Below, piece after piece: positions 53,800 to 62,833 of a stretch of 64,000 nucleotides of DNA (position 1 is its first letter; every line of letters begins with the position of its first letter). This DNA comes from Corynebacterium parakroppenstedtii (GTDB lineage Bacteria > Actinomycetota > Actinomycetes > Mycobacteriales > Mycobacteriaceae), in assembly GCF_019754935.1 (NCBI RefSeq), contig NZ_JAGSOA010000003.1:62001-126000 (forward strand), in the 5' to 3' direction. The position numbers were made by a program, and so were the translations under genes. Under the pieces are notes generated by a model. The model saw only the letters and a list, made by a program, of their open reading frames with translations, was not told the origin of the DNA and searched no databases.

Positions 53800-53942
53800 T
53801 CATCCTCCTTGCGCATCTTGGTACGACCCTCGCATCTGCAGCTTGTCGAAAGCTAAGCACTGGTATGTGATGGCGGCTATAAACCCACCGATTAATCCAG
53901 CGACTCCGCTCTTGCTTAAGTTGCGTGTTCAAGGGACTCCAT
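53800..53942 (-). pseudogene. Possible small single-pass membrane protein, frameshifted
   Basis: From ATG 53942 the frame reads MESLEHAT and stops after eight codons. Adding one T in CAACTTAAG (about 53914-53917) continues L-S-K-S-G-V-A-G-L-I-G-G-F-I-A-A-I-T-Y-Q as one membrane helix and runs to a TGA at 53800, one base before the GTG of the next gene, giving 47 aa. The exact abutment to the next start and the helix argue for a real gene; there is no good ribosome binding site. Low confidence. Confidence 0.35.
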
Positions 53943-53965
53943 AGGTTTGTGCACACACACGTCAC

Positions 53966-53973
53966 AATGTTCC
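53966..53973 (-). promoter_or_regulatory. GGAACATT element toward the leftward operon
   Basis: GGAACATT on the minus strand, about 30 bp ahead of ATG 53942. GGAAC is the usual ECF sigma -35 core, and TGCAC follows after 15 bases. An identical octamer occurs facing right at 54055 and at 30155. Confidence 0.35.
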
Positions 53974-54054
53974 CGATATTCTTCAGATCCCCTTGCTCGA
54001 ATGGCTGCCCCCTGCAGCTGAGCAGTGAGATTTTTGAAAATCTCCCACAAAATG

Positions 54055-54062
54055 GGAACATT
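54055..54062 (+). promoter_or_regulatory. GGAACATT element toward the rightward operon
   Basis: Octamer on the plus strand about 117 bp before ATG 54179; with a -35 here transcription would start near 54090. Part of the dyad GGGAACATTCC. Confidence 0.35.
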
Positions 54063-54178
54063 CCGCAGCTTTCAGCCACCTACAAAGCAGTAGGCCACCA
54101 CATTGGCCAGTTACGTTGAGCTACCCGCCTAGAAGGCCGGAGCCCTCTACAGATAAAACGATCTACAAGGTGTAATTA

Positions 54179-54436
54179 ATGAAAAAGACTTCCTATCGTG
54201 ACCAATTTCAGGCCACCTCCCGACCCCTATGGTTATCGCTTGACTCATTCTTTAACGAATCTCCCCCCGATGATCTTGGGGCTTTTTTACCTCCCCATAA
54301 CTCACCCCACGACATACCCGCACATGACCCACTCCTGTCGGAAGTGGTGAGTACTGAATGTCCAGATGGCCTGATCGACGAAGTGTTGTGGAATCTCATC
54401 GGCGACACGACAGAGTCCCCCTATTTTACGCCTTAA
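54179..54436 (+). CDS. Small hypothetical protein, first gene of the rightward operon (85 aa)
   Basis: ATG 54179 has ACAAGG upstream at a rather long spacing. The product is polar and acidic with aromatic residues (RPLWLSLDSFFNESPPDDLGAF; PDGLIDEVLWNLIGDTTESP), no signal or membrane helix. It lies about 110 bp before the next gene in the same direction. Not recognised. Confidence 0.5.
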   Translation: MKKTSYRDQFQATSRPLWLSLDSFFNESPPDDLGAFLPPHNSPHDIPAHDPLLSEVVSTECPDGLIDEVLWNLIGDTTESPYFTP

Positions 54437-54547
54437 ACAACACCTCTCAGCCCCTTCAACGAGCCAACTCGGGTCACACACTCGTCACTGTCTCCATAAG
54501 CTTCCCTCTTTTCCCTTCCTATTTCTTTTTCGGAGTATTTACTCACT

Positions 54548-55138
54548 ATGGCTTCCCACACCGACAACCCCTATCTTCCATACCTAGCGATGGAGTTTCG
54601 TCGCATAGCTCGAATGAACAAGCAACAGTTGTGGTCAATCGTCAGCGCCTTCACTCCCAACGAAGTGGAGCTGCGGCCGCCGTACCGTGATACAGGGAAT
54701 GACGAAAGCTGGTCAGTTACCATTCTCGCCCTTGGACTTTCACAAGCCTGGCAAAACACCCAAACAATCACGGAAGAGCACAGTAGGCCGGGGCGGCAAA
54801 CCGTTGGGAAAGTAACGAAAATAATTTACAGCGAGGTGTTTAAAACCGCACGTCAAAGCTTAGGCGCTTTAGATCGAGCGGAAGAAGAATCGGAACCTCA
54901 AGACCGAGAGGCACCCTCTAGTTCTCACGACGCCGCGAGCGTCCAGCGAGAACCGGAAACTCCGCACGAGACCGGTTTTCCCAGTAAGACTATTAAACGG
55001 ATCGAATCACTGGCACTTTACGTGATGGCTTGCTACTCACCACTGAGCTTGGCAGAATCCTGCGAAGTCCTCGGAACAAATCCAGAGGAGGGCACTCGGA
55101 TGCTCGATGCCCTAATCAACGCGTTGCAGGAGCAATAG
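54548..55138 (+). CDS. Hypothetical cytoplasmic protein of the rightward operon (196 aa)
   Basis: Two helical parts (YLAMEFRRIARMNKQQLWSI; RIESLALYVMACYSPLSLAES...) are separated by an acidic, disordered linker (EEESEPQDREAPSSSHDAAS). The C-terminal part SLAESCEVLGTNPEEGTRMLDALINAL looks like a small DNA-binding-like helical bundle or winged helix, but I cannot identify it. It starts 111 bp after the previous gene and 27 bp before the dynamin-like GTPase gene, so they share one transcript. Confidence 0.55.
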   Translation: MASHTDNPYLPYLAMEFRRIARMNKQQLWSIVSAFTPNEVELRPPYRDTGNDESWSVTILALGLSQAWQNTQTITEEHSRPGRQTVGKVTKIIYSEVFKTARQSLGALDRAEEESEPQDREAPSSSHDAASVQREPETPHETGFPSKTIKRIESLALYVMACYSPLSLAESCEVLGTNPEEGTRMLDALINALQEQ

Positions 55139-55165
55139 TTCATTTGGGTCCTATACTCTCAAGAT

Positions 55166-57060
55166 ATGAGCGATAGTTTGGATACGGACGGCCGCCGATC
55201 TAGAGATGGGCTCCCACCGTCATCAAACGATCGATCGTCGTTAGGTCAACCAGCTCCGAGGAGCCGACAGAGCGGCTACCAAGACGAGGGTCCAAAAATA
55301 CCGGAAGCCTTCGTGACTGCGGAAAAAGCACTTACTCAATATCTAAAGTACATCGACGAAACCGACCCCGATCGAGCTGCAGCAATACAAGCGACCCTCA
55401 ACGAAAAACGACTCACAGAGAGTATCGTAGTTACGGGTCGACCACGAGCAGGAAAAACGAGCCTCATCTATGCGGTTACGGCGAACAACATCGACACCGC
55501 TAGCCCCTCAACCGCTCACCTGCACAACCGAATACAAGCCCGTTTGAACAACCGCGGCCCCCTCTTAACCTTCCATGATCTACCTCCGCTAAGAACTTTT
55601 CTGGTATCCCACCGACATGGCTCGGCTAATATCCTCACCGAGGCGGGAACGATTATTTATGTGATTGATGCCCGACGGATTATTACCCCGCGAGAACTCG
55701 AAGAACTTGGAACACTACTAGCAACGTCACCATCAGTCACCGTCGTTATTAATCAAATGGACGTCAATCTCCGTGGAGCCAAGGCCGTCGCTGATGAGAG
55801 TACGAAACTTATTAAGGGCTATTATGGGAAAATATAAATATTTTTTATACTGAAACACCTCCCCTCAAGCTTCACTCTCCTGCAACGTCCCAGTCAGACG
55901 TAATCGACCTGCGCAATCATCTATCACTCACGGTAGACGATAGTGTTTTTCAGTCTACTTCGACGCCTTTTACTAACACTCACTCATCCAATTTAAGATC
56001 TAGCGGGGCCTTACTTCGGGCCCTTCAGCAAGCCCACGTAACAATCCAAGAAGATAAAATTGCAAACCGCCTAAAATTAAATAAATCACTTGTAGAATCT
56101 CCGGGCGGACCCATTAATGAGACCGGACTTAGTAAAAAATTAAAAGATATTGACGAGGAAATTAAGAGAATCAAGAACACGCCGACCTCTGGTCGGATAC
56201 GTCTATCAGGAAAAATCGCCTCTGCACGTAGCGTCGCGTCTGCTGATTTGGATAAACACATTTCCGATATCCGCCAAACATGGACTCGTTACTTCGAAAA
56301 TAACAGAAAGGACGCAATCCTTTCTCACGCCGATGATATTGTCGATGCTCTCAACGACGATCTTTCTCACGCGGCCCGCGACGTCATTATGAGATACATG
56401 CAAACTCTCCGAAAATCTTATATGAGCCTCACGCTAGGTGAAGGAGATTGGGGGAAGGTGATCGAAGATGTGCAAACCTCACGAGAAGACAACGCAGAGT
56501 ACGCAGAACACGGAGCGAATACCGACTCAAAATCTCGGACCCCTGACGAAATCGGAGTCAAAGAGCTGATAGACCCTAGCCTACTAACGGTCTCCCTTTC
56601 CGGCGGTGTTGGACTGACATACGCTGCGTCGCTACTACCCGGAGTCGGCGGAGTTATCGCAGCTACCGGCGGTATCCCAATCGTGGCAGCTGCCGGAGTT
56701 TGGCTCACGTTCAATCTCTTCTTTCGTGCAGCCCGCCAAGGAAAGCGAAGTCTTACCACATGGCTTCGAGACTCTTTGAACGAAGCTCGACGCTCCATCG
56801 GTTACAACCTTGAACAGCTTTCCTTCGAGATAGGTCCCACAGTTCAGGACCATTTCCAAAGAGATATATCTTACATAACCGACAAGAGGGTCCACCACCT
56901 GCGTTCGATAGCCTCAGAACTGAAAAATTCTTCGACCAAGGCGTCAAAACTCCGCAGACTTGCCCAAAATGAACAGTCTTTTCTAGAAAAGGTTGATTCA
57001 TCCTTCGTCGAGGCATTAAATATAGTTCAACCTGAAAGATGCACTAGGGATAAAGACTAA
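55166..57060 (+). pseudogene. Dynamin-like membrane GTPase, frameshifted at an A4 run (about 631 aa)
   Basis: G1 is GRPRAGKTS (residues 91-99), G3 is degenerate (FHDLPPL), G4 is NQMD in VVINQMDVN. After GYYGK the frame stops at 55835-55837; adding one A in the A4 run at 55829-55832 continues N-I-N-I-F-Y-T-E-T-P-P with no further break through a long helical region (NKSLVESPGGPINETGLSKK, DLDKHISDIRQTWTRYFEN) to 57060. Near residues 470-510 two membrane segments (GGVGLTYAASLLPGVGGVIA; GIPIVAAAGVWLTFNLFF) are followed by more helices. GTPase, stalk-like helices and a membrane hairpin are the plan of bacterial dynamin-like proteins. Confidence 0.65.
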
Positions 57061-57121
57061 ATTAAGTGGTGAGCCGACAGGACTATCTAAGGGTAAAACG
57101 AAGAACCATAAGGAACCCCTA

Positions 57122-58291
57122 ATGAAAAGCGGTACACAACCCCTCTCCTCAAAAAGGATAGCTACCGAGATCTTCCTCGGCGCTTTGAGGTCCAACCCGG
57201 AACTCGCGTTTTTACTCACTCCCCTAATAGAGCGTGCCGGGAGCCCGTTGACATTACTCGTTGCAGGTCCTCCTGGAGTAGGAAAATCAACACTAGTCAA
57301 CTCTCTTATATGGGCGGAAACTAGATCTACTGCGCCCGATAGCCTCGCATCTACTTCCCTGATCGGCGGGACAACTGAAGCTACCTTCTACCGTGCCGGG
57401 AGCGCTCAAGGACTCGGTCTCATCGATACTCCGGGAAGCTTTATTTATCTTTCAGAGGATGAACGCAAAAATCTTCTTTACGGACTGCCCACTCCAGACG
57501 CCTTGATCTACGTGACAACAAATGACATTGGTGACGATGATCTCGATGCGCTGGATGCCCTTGGCTTCAACCCAGCTGCGACTGTTGTCACGACCAATCG
57601 AAGCGATGAATTCGATGGAGGCTACGCAAGTCCTGAAGACGCTATTGCCGTCGCCAACACTAAAGCGAATGACATCCGGTCACAATCCGCGCAGTGTTTT
57701 GACGTAATAGCAACTTACGCGTTAGCCGCCGAAGCAAAACAAAAAATCGCCAAAGAACAAATCACTAGACCGGATCTCAATACACTTGCTGGGCGGTACG
57801 CAAAAACCAAAGCCCCTAGCACGGAACCGGACATCATCTCGATGTGGCTCGATGCGGTATCCGGAATCCCCCGGCTTCAAACCCTCATCCATCAAAAGCT
57901 TCCGTTTATCGCAGACCTTGTGTTGACGAGTGAAAGCCTTGATAATATTAAAGCTTCTGCGTTCTTAGCCACATCTCCCCAACTTCTGCTAGATTCGCTT
58001 GTACCACCTGATCAACTGTCAGGGCTTTGCATCGCACTCGTTGGACACCTTGATAAACTGCGAAAGAACAGCTTGTCTAGCGAAGCTCCTCCCCTCATCC
58101 GTGCACTTCGCCAAGTACCGTTCAGTGAGACTAGCAAGCTTGGCAACGCACAGCGAAACCAATTTCAGAATTACTTACGCGACATCAATAGACGGTTGCG
58201 CGGTTTCGAGCCGCCCGAGGTTGAAGGCGCTTTGAGCACACTCAGTGGGCTTTACCGATACCTTATTCATCAATGTGACGTATCAAAATAA
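57122..58291 (+). CDS. P-loop GTPase of the Era/dynamin-like class (389 aa)
   Basis: G1 is AGPPGVGKST (residues 48-57), G2 candidate TSLIGGTTEATF, G3 is LIDTPG near 101-105, and the G4 site reads TTNRSD in place of NKxD. About 200 C-terminal residues are helical with no membrane segment. It begins 62 bp after the preceding GTPase gene. Paired dissimilar GTPases in tandem are usual for bacterial dynamin-like proteins, which work as heteromers. So this may be the partner of the membrane GTPase before it. Confidence 0.75.
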   Translation: MKSGTQPLSSKRIATEIFLGALRSNPELAFLLTPLIERAGSPLTLLVAGPPGVGKSTLVNSLIWAETRSTAPDSLASTSLIGGTTEATFYRAGSAQGLGLIDTPGSFIYLSEDERKNLLYGLPTPDALIYVTTNDIGDDDLDALDALGFNPAATVVTTNRSDEFDGGYASPEDAIAVANTKANDIRSQSAQCFDVIATYALAAEAKQKIAKEQITRPDLNTLAGRYAKTKAPSTEPDIISMWLDAVSGIPRLQTLIHQKLPFIADLVLTSESLDNIKASAFLATSPQLLLDSLVPPDQLSGLCIALVGHLDKLRKNSLSSEAPPLIRALRQVPFSETSKLGNAQRNQFQNYLRDINRRLRGFEPPEVEGALSTLSGLYRYLIHQCDVSK

Positions 58292-58324
58292 GCCCAGGGG
58301 TTACTACAGTACGAGGAGCTTTCT

Positions 58325-60391
58325 TTGCACACACCACATTTGTTCCAACAACGTCGTGTTATCGTCCTTCACCCGGTGGGTGACAAGCTCCATATACTTG
58401 TCAACCCTGTCAACAATACCCAAAAAAGCGGCGAACTCTCCCATCGATCAATGGGCCCGAACAGCTTTCTCTCGACCGAGCTTCACTCCGTGCGCTGGCC
58501 ATCGATATCAAACCCGCTGACGAACATGGGACGTAAAGAGCTTTGGGTAAACGACACAGCTGTCACGCCAGAGGAGGTGGCAAGTGACGCTCTTCATCCT
58601 ATTAAAGAGCTTCTCTCTGTCACCAACAAAGACGTCATCTGTATGATTCATCCCACCGATTGGGACCGCGAAACCATCTCGACGCTCGATACATCACTAC
58701 GTAATGCAGGTATCACTTCCACCCGCATCGTACATGTGTCGCGGGCGACATGCTTGCTCTATGCACCTGGCAATGACTTGGGTAGTCAAACAACGATTAG
58801 TGATCGTAGTTACGCTGGACCAACATTAATATACACTCACAAAAATTATGCTGAAGTAACTTTTACTGAAGAAAAAATCCCAGATACGACCAGCGAAAAA
58901 CTAAATGATGCACATCCGTTAGGAACTCGAAAAAACAATAATTCTTCACTTTTTCTACCTACCTCCACAATTTCAGGCCCATTCTCTAGTTTTACCGATC
59001 TTAAGAAAGAGTTACCGAAAGCAACACTTGTTATCACAGGCGGAGACCCTTCAGCAAAAGAGGAATTCTTAACGGTATCACATCTTAATTCCTCTCCCAC
59101 TCCCTCGCAGCGCAACGACAACTTAGAGAACTCCCAGACAAACACAGTAACTAGCACAAAATATTTACGCCATGTCGATGACAATCAGATGTTGGAGGGA
59201 GCCCTACGCTACCTGTATGCACGTAAATTAGTGGATAAACCATCTAAGCAGCTGCCCGTAATTGGCAGGTCTTCGAATTTTAAGCGCTTAGCCGCGGGAT
59301 TACTCTCGATACTCGCCACTTTCGGCGGAGTAATGACGCTAATGTCGTTTAAAAAGGCAACTGGGCCAGACCGAGCGGAAAGAATATCGACGGAAAATCC
59401 TTACTCAATCTTTCAAAATTCCACTCAAAAACTCGATTGTCGCATGATATACCAGCAACTGCCGCTTGATATTGCAGCTCGATCACATGTCGCAACGTCA
59501 TTCGAAAATATCCAGCAAGCTAACGAAAACACCAAGGACAGAAACTGCTCATTTTTCCACGTTGACGATGGTTTTAATGACCATTACGGGGGACGTCCTT
59601 TGCTTGTTACTGGAGGAGATCATAGTGTTGTTTCTTCCATTAAAAACGGGAAGCTTACCGAAGACAAGGACTACGGTGATTTTTACGGCTGGCACCAGCG
59701 AAAAATCTCTATGCCTGATGCTGATGCTCCGGCAATCTTCTCCGAACACGGCGATAACTCACATGGGTATTTGCGCTTTGTTACTGCTATGAACGCTCAA
59801 AATACCGATGTCTTGGGGATACATCGTACGGCGATTCGTGGGTTCGCAAGGCTAGGCGGCCATGCCAAAGTTTCGCAGGGAGGTGTTGGACCCGTGTTAC
59901 ACGACGGGGCTTTTAATTTGGATACTTTCCTTCAGCGAACCGGACTTGCCTGGTCCGCAGAAAATAATTTATGGCCACTGATTCCCGACAACGAGGAGCT
60001 TTCTTACCCTCATTTAAGTGGTAAACCGGGCAAGACCTACGAGTTTATTTCCTTTGATCTCGTTGCGAAACCCGAGGAAGCCCTTACCCTCATAACAACC
60101 GGGGCACCAGTAACACGTGGAGGGAATCAAGTCGATACCCCCGGGCTGGCAGGATGGACAGAGTCGTGGGATTCAAGTCGAGTAACACCTCGCGATGGCC
60201 GAAACATCCCTCCCCATAGCACTTTCAATTTAAGTTATTGCATTTCGAGTAAACAATGTTTAACGATCTCGAAGCTAACCCCCTCAGAGACATCAGGCTC
60301 TGACCGAAATCTGGACCAGATTAGGCAAAGTATGATTCCGATAGCCGTTGCTTTTCAAAAGACGTTCGATTCGCAAAAGTCAGAGCCCTGA
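58325..60391 (+). CDS. Degenerate Hsp70/actin-fold protein with membrane helix and exported domain (688 aa)
   Basis: TTG 58325 follows ACGAGGAG at seven bases. The first 300 residues contain Hsp70-like pieces (VICMIHPTDWDRETISTL, then AGITSTRIVHVSRATCLLY, matching the lobe I/II border) but lack the phosphate-binding glycine loops, so ATP hydrolysis is doubtful. A membrane helix (RLAAGLLSILATFGGVMTLM, about 319-338) leads to a 350-residue exported domain with Cys (LDCRMIYQQL, RNCSFFHVDD, YCISSKQCLTI). Stop is six bases before the next, catalytic-looking Hsp70 gene. The two may form a pseudo-/active Hsp70 pair. Confidence 0.6.
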   Translation: MHTPHLFQQRRVIVLHPVGDKLHILVNPVNNTQKSGELSHRSMGPNSFLSTELHSVRWPSISNPLTNMGRKELWVNDTAVTPEEVASDALHPIKELLSVTNKDVICMIHPTDWDRETISTLDTSLRNAGITSTRIVHVSRATCLLYAPGNDLGSQTTISDRSYAGPTLIYTHKNYAEVTFTEEKIPDTTSEKLNDAHPLGTRKNNNSSLFLPTSTISGPFSSFTDLKKELPKATLVITGGDPSAKEEFLTVSHLNSSPTPSQRNDNLENSQTNTVTSTKYLRHVDDNQMLEGALRYLYARKLVDKPSKQLPVIGRSSNFKRLAAGLLSILATFGGVMTLMSFKKATGPDRAERISTENPYSIFQNSTQKLDCRMIYQQLPLDIAARSHVATSFENIQQANENTKDRNCSFFHVDDGFNDHYGGRPLLVTGGDHSVVSSIKNGKLTEDKDYGDFYGWHQRKISMPDADAPAIFSEHGDNSHGYLRFVTAMNAQNTDVLGIHRTAIRGFARLGGHAKVSQGGVGPVLHDGAFNLDTFLQRTGLAWSAENNLWPLIPDNEELSYPHLSGKPGKTYEFISFDLVAKPEEALTLITTGAPVTRGGNQVDTPGLAGWTESWDSSRVTPRDGRNIPPHSTFNLSYCISSKQCLTISKLTPSETSGSDRNLDQIRQSMIPIAVAFQKTFDSQKSEP

Positions 60392-60396
60392 TACCA

Positions 60397-62250
60397 ATGA
60401 TGTTTGCGAAGAATGAAGGCGCTACTCCTCGCCGTGGAGACGTTTCCCCTATCGACCGGGTTCCTAAAACATGGACGCTCGCCATCGATCTAGGATCTTC
60501 AAATACTGCTGCAGCGATAAGACACGGAACGGCTGAACCCACCGAGCTCCGACTCGACTCCTCATCCACGCGAATTCCATCGGCAGTGTATCTCGGCCGG
60601 TCAGCAACATATGTCGGACGACAAGCAATCGAGCATGCCCAGTATTCTCCTGAGAATTTCTTCTTGTCTCCTAAGCGTCTTTTACTTGAGGAGCACTCGT
60701 CGAGAGATGAAGAGGTTCTTGGCGCGTTAGCCGCTTTGTACCGCGAAGTGTACACAAAAGCCATGGGGTCCTGCGGTCCGCAGCCACCAGAAACAGTAAT
60801 TCTCACGCACCCCCATACCGTCTCAACTTCTTTTACGGAGGCATTACGGACAGCGGCAATCCGAGGAGGAATACCTGCAGAGTTAATCCGACTTGTTACG
60901 GAACCCGTCGCTGCCGCCCAGTTTTATGCCCGGACAAATGAGTTACCTCCAGCTCTTCTAGTCGTGGACGTTGGAGGAGGGACCACAGATACCTCACTAA
61001 TAAAACCTTCCTCGGCCGGCGTACCCCAAGTCGCCAACAGCATGGGCGATCATCGCCTAGGCGGGCGGTCTTTTGACCAAAACTTGATACGAGATTTGGC
61101 CGATGATTATGCGGACCGCTTTTCGTTACCACTCGACGATAATGATCATATTGCCCGGATCTTAGCTTCAGAATCGATATATCCCAGGGTGATTAATCTC
61201 CGGGAGCAACTTTCGTTCGCGGAAGACCAGAAATTTGAGTTTATTCAGCCCCCCTTTGAAGAATCACTTTCACTCACTTATTCCAGAGAACGTCTGACGG
61301 AAATCCTGCGCGATGACATCGCCAGAATTAATGAGCTAGCCAAACGCACGGCAACTGTAGCCACTCAAACCAGCAATAACTTGCCAGACGAACGCATTCA
61401 TTGTTTTCTTACTGGAGGAGCTGCTTTCACTCCAGCGCTCCGCGAAGCTCTTGGGAAATGGACGCAAGTTAGCCCTATCAACACACCGTTCAATGCCGTA
61501 AGTAAAGGAGCTCTTCTACCTCCTAGGAACGCTAGCGATGTTTCTCAAGACCTCGAACGTTCAACTACTACCAGTGCAGAGAGTGGGGTTGGCTCATCCT
61601 GGCGCCCCCAGGCGTTGACGAGACACACCAATGCTAGCCAACGGAAAGGAACTGTTCCCCGCCAAATCATGACGTTCGTCACTGTATTTATTCTGGGTGC
61701 ATTAGTTACTGCATTGGCAATTCATCGAACACAGCACGGGGATCAGGATCACGAACGCACCGAGCAGAATACCAGCCAAAACACAAGCCAGTTCAACCCC
61801 GATACCATAACTCCAGTTAAAATTCCCGACGACTCACCAATAATCGCCGGGTCAAAACTCGTGTGCAACAAGCTTCCCGGCCTTATTGCCGAACGTATCG
61901 ATAACGCCAACAGCTTTTCAGGCGGAAATAACATAGATTCATCAAAATGCTCGTTTGAGGTAGGCGATCACCATTACGTGGAGATCACCGTAACACCTCT
62001 TTATGATTATTCTTTTGTCTCAGAACCAGTTGATATTGGACACCGGTCAGTGACAAAAACAGACAATATCCCAAACTGGTACTTAATTCCACACACCGAT
62101 GATGGTTCATCTCCCGCTATTTGGTTTGCGAAAATCTCGGAACGCGGTTGGATCAATATTACTCCACAATCGGAACTCGAAAATCCCAAAGACGAAGAAG
62201 CCCTCCGCCAAAGCATTAACGTAGTCGATCAGATCATCAGAAAGGGTTAA
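60397..62250 (+). CDS. Hsp70-family ATPase with membrane anchor and exported C-terminal domain (617 aa)
   Basis: A full Hsp70-type ATPase core: phosphate 1 LAIDLGSSNTA (about 27-37), SAVYLGRSATYVGRQA, RLVTEPVAAAQFYAR, phosphate 2 LLVVDVGGGTTDTS (about 188-201), LGGRSFD and adenosine motif CFLTGGAAFTPAL (about 332-344). Instead of a substrate-binding domain, a linker reaches a membrane helix (MTFVTVFILGALVTALAI, about 425-442) and an exported domain of about 170 residues with two cysteines (LVCNKLPGL, SSKCSFEVGD). The ATPase is cytoplasmic. It is the last gene of the rightward operon. Confidence 0.75.
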   Translation: MMFAKNEGATPRRGDVSPIDRVPKTWTLAIDLGSSNTAAAIRHGTAEPTELRLDSSSTRIPSAVYLGRSATYVGRQAIEHAQYSPENFFLSPKRLLLEEHSSRDEEVLGALAALYREVYTKAMGSCGPQPPETVILTHPHTVSTSFTEALRTAAIRGGIPAELIRLVTEPVAAAQFYARTNELPPALLVVDVGGGTTDTSLIKPSSAGVPQVANSMGDHRLGGRSFDQNLIRDLADDYADRFSLPLDDNDHIARILASESIYPRVINLREQLSFAEDQKFEFIQPPFEESLSLTYSRERLTEILRDDIARINELAKRTATVATQTSNNLPDERIHCFLTGGAAFTPALREALGKWTQVSPINTPFNAVSKGALLPPRNASDVSQDLERSTTTSAESGVGSSWRPQALTRHTNASQRKGTVPRQIMTFVTVFILGALVTALAIHRTQHGDQDHERTEQNTSQNTSQFNPDTITPVKIPDDSPIIAGSKLVCNKLPGLIAERIDNANSFSGGNNIDSSKCSFEVGDHHYVEITVTPLYDYSFVSEPVDIGHRSVTKTDNIPNWYLIPHTDDGSSPAIWFAKISERGWINITPQSELENPKDEEALRQSINVVDQIIRKG

Positions 62251-62293
62251 GGCGTCCATCGGAAAGTGATCGAAAGTAATTCACCGTCTATTC

Positions 62294-62833
62294 CTAAACA
62301 CTTTCCTGCGCGACAATAATCTTTTTGACAATATTTCTCGCCCGGTGAATTCTACTTTTCACCGTTTGAATGCTTACTGCCTGCTGGATTGCAATTTCTT
62401 TATAGCTCATCTGGGCATACTCCCTAAGTATGAGCGCCTCACGGAAATCGGGGGAAAGCTGCCCCAAGGCATCATGAACGACCTGCCGGGCGCTCACTAC
62501 CTCCCCAGTATCAGACTCATTCGTAGGAAGATCTGCTCCGACATCTTCAACCGCAAATTCACGGCGCCGACTTAGTTTATTTTTAGCAATATTCGAAGCG
62601 ATGCTATAGAGCCATGTGGAAAATCGAGATTTTCCACGAAAGGTATCGATATTTTGCCATGCGACTGCAATAGCATCTTCTAAAATATCTTCTGCATCAT
62701 AGTGATTATTTCCGTATGCCAAGCACACACGCCAAACCTTGCCGCGTGCATCTTTGAGGAGCTCCATAAAGGCGTGCTCGTCTTTCCGCTTGGCTAATTC
62801 AACTAATTCGCGTTCCCTGGACAGCTCAATCAC
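62294..62833 (-). CDS. ECF-type RNA polymerase sigma factor (179 aa)
   Basis: Region 2 reads AYGNNHYDAEDILEDAIAVAWQNIDTFRG...FSTWLYSIASNIAKNKLSRRR, region 4 reads LSPDFREALILREYAQMSYKEIAIQQAVSIQTVKSRIHRAR. Both are intact, and there is no extra domain. ATG 62833 overlaps the stop of the acidic protein gene (ATGA), so the two are translationally coupled. Its targets may be the two operons that start at about 53.8 and 54.1 kb, and it faces away from the rightward operon by about 40 bp. Confidence 0.9.
   Translation of the reverse strand: MIELSRERELVELAKRKDEHAFMELLKDARGKVWRVCLAYGNNHYDAEDILEDAIAVAWQNIDTFRGKSRFSTWLYSIASNIAKNKLSRRREFAVEDVGADLPTNESDTGEVVSARQVVHDALGQLSPDFREALILREYAQMSYKEIAIQQAVSIQTVKSRIHRARNIVKKIIVAQESV

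Larger units (their letters stand above)
53943..54178. other. Divergent control region of the locus
   Basis: About 240 bp between the leftward and rightward operons with no gene I trust. It holds two divergent GGAACATT elements and the palindrome-like GGGAACATTCC. If the 53800-53942 frame is not a gene, the region is 380 bp. Confidence 0.45.

Noticed and set aside
60397..62250. The Hsp70 gene as dnaK
   Set aside because: No substrate-binding domain or grpE/dnaJ neighbours, and it has a membrane helix; it is a specialised relative.
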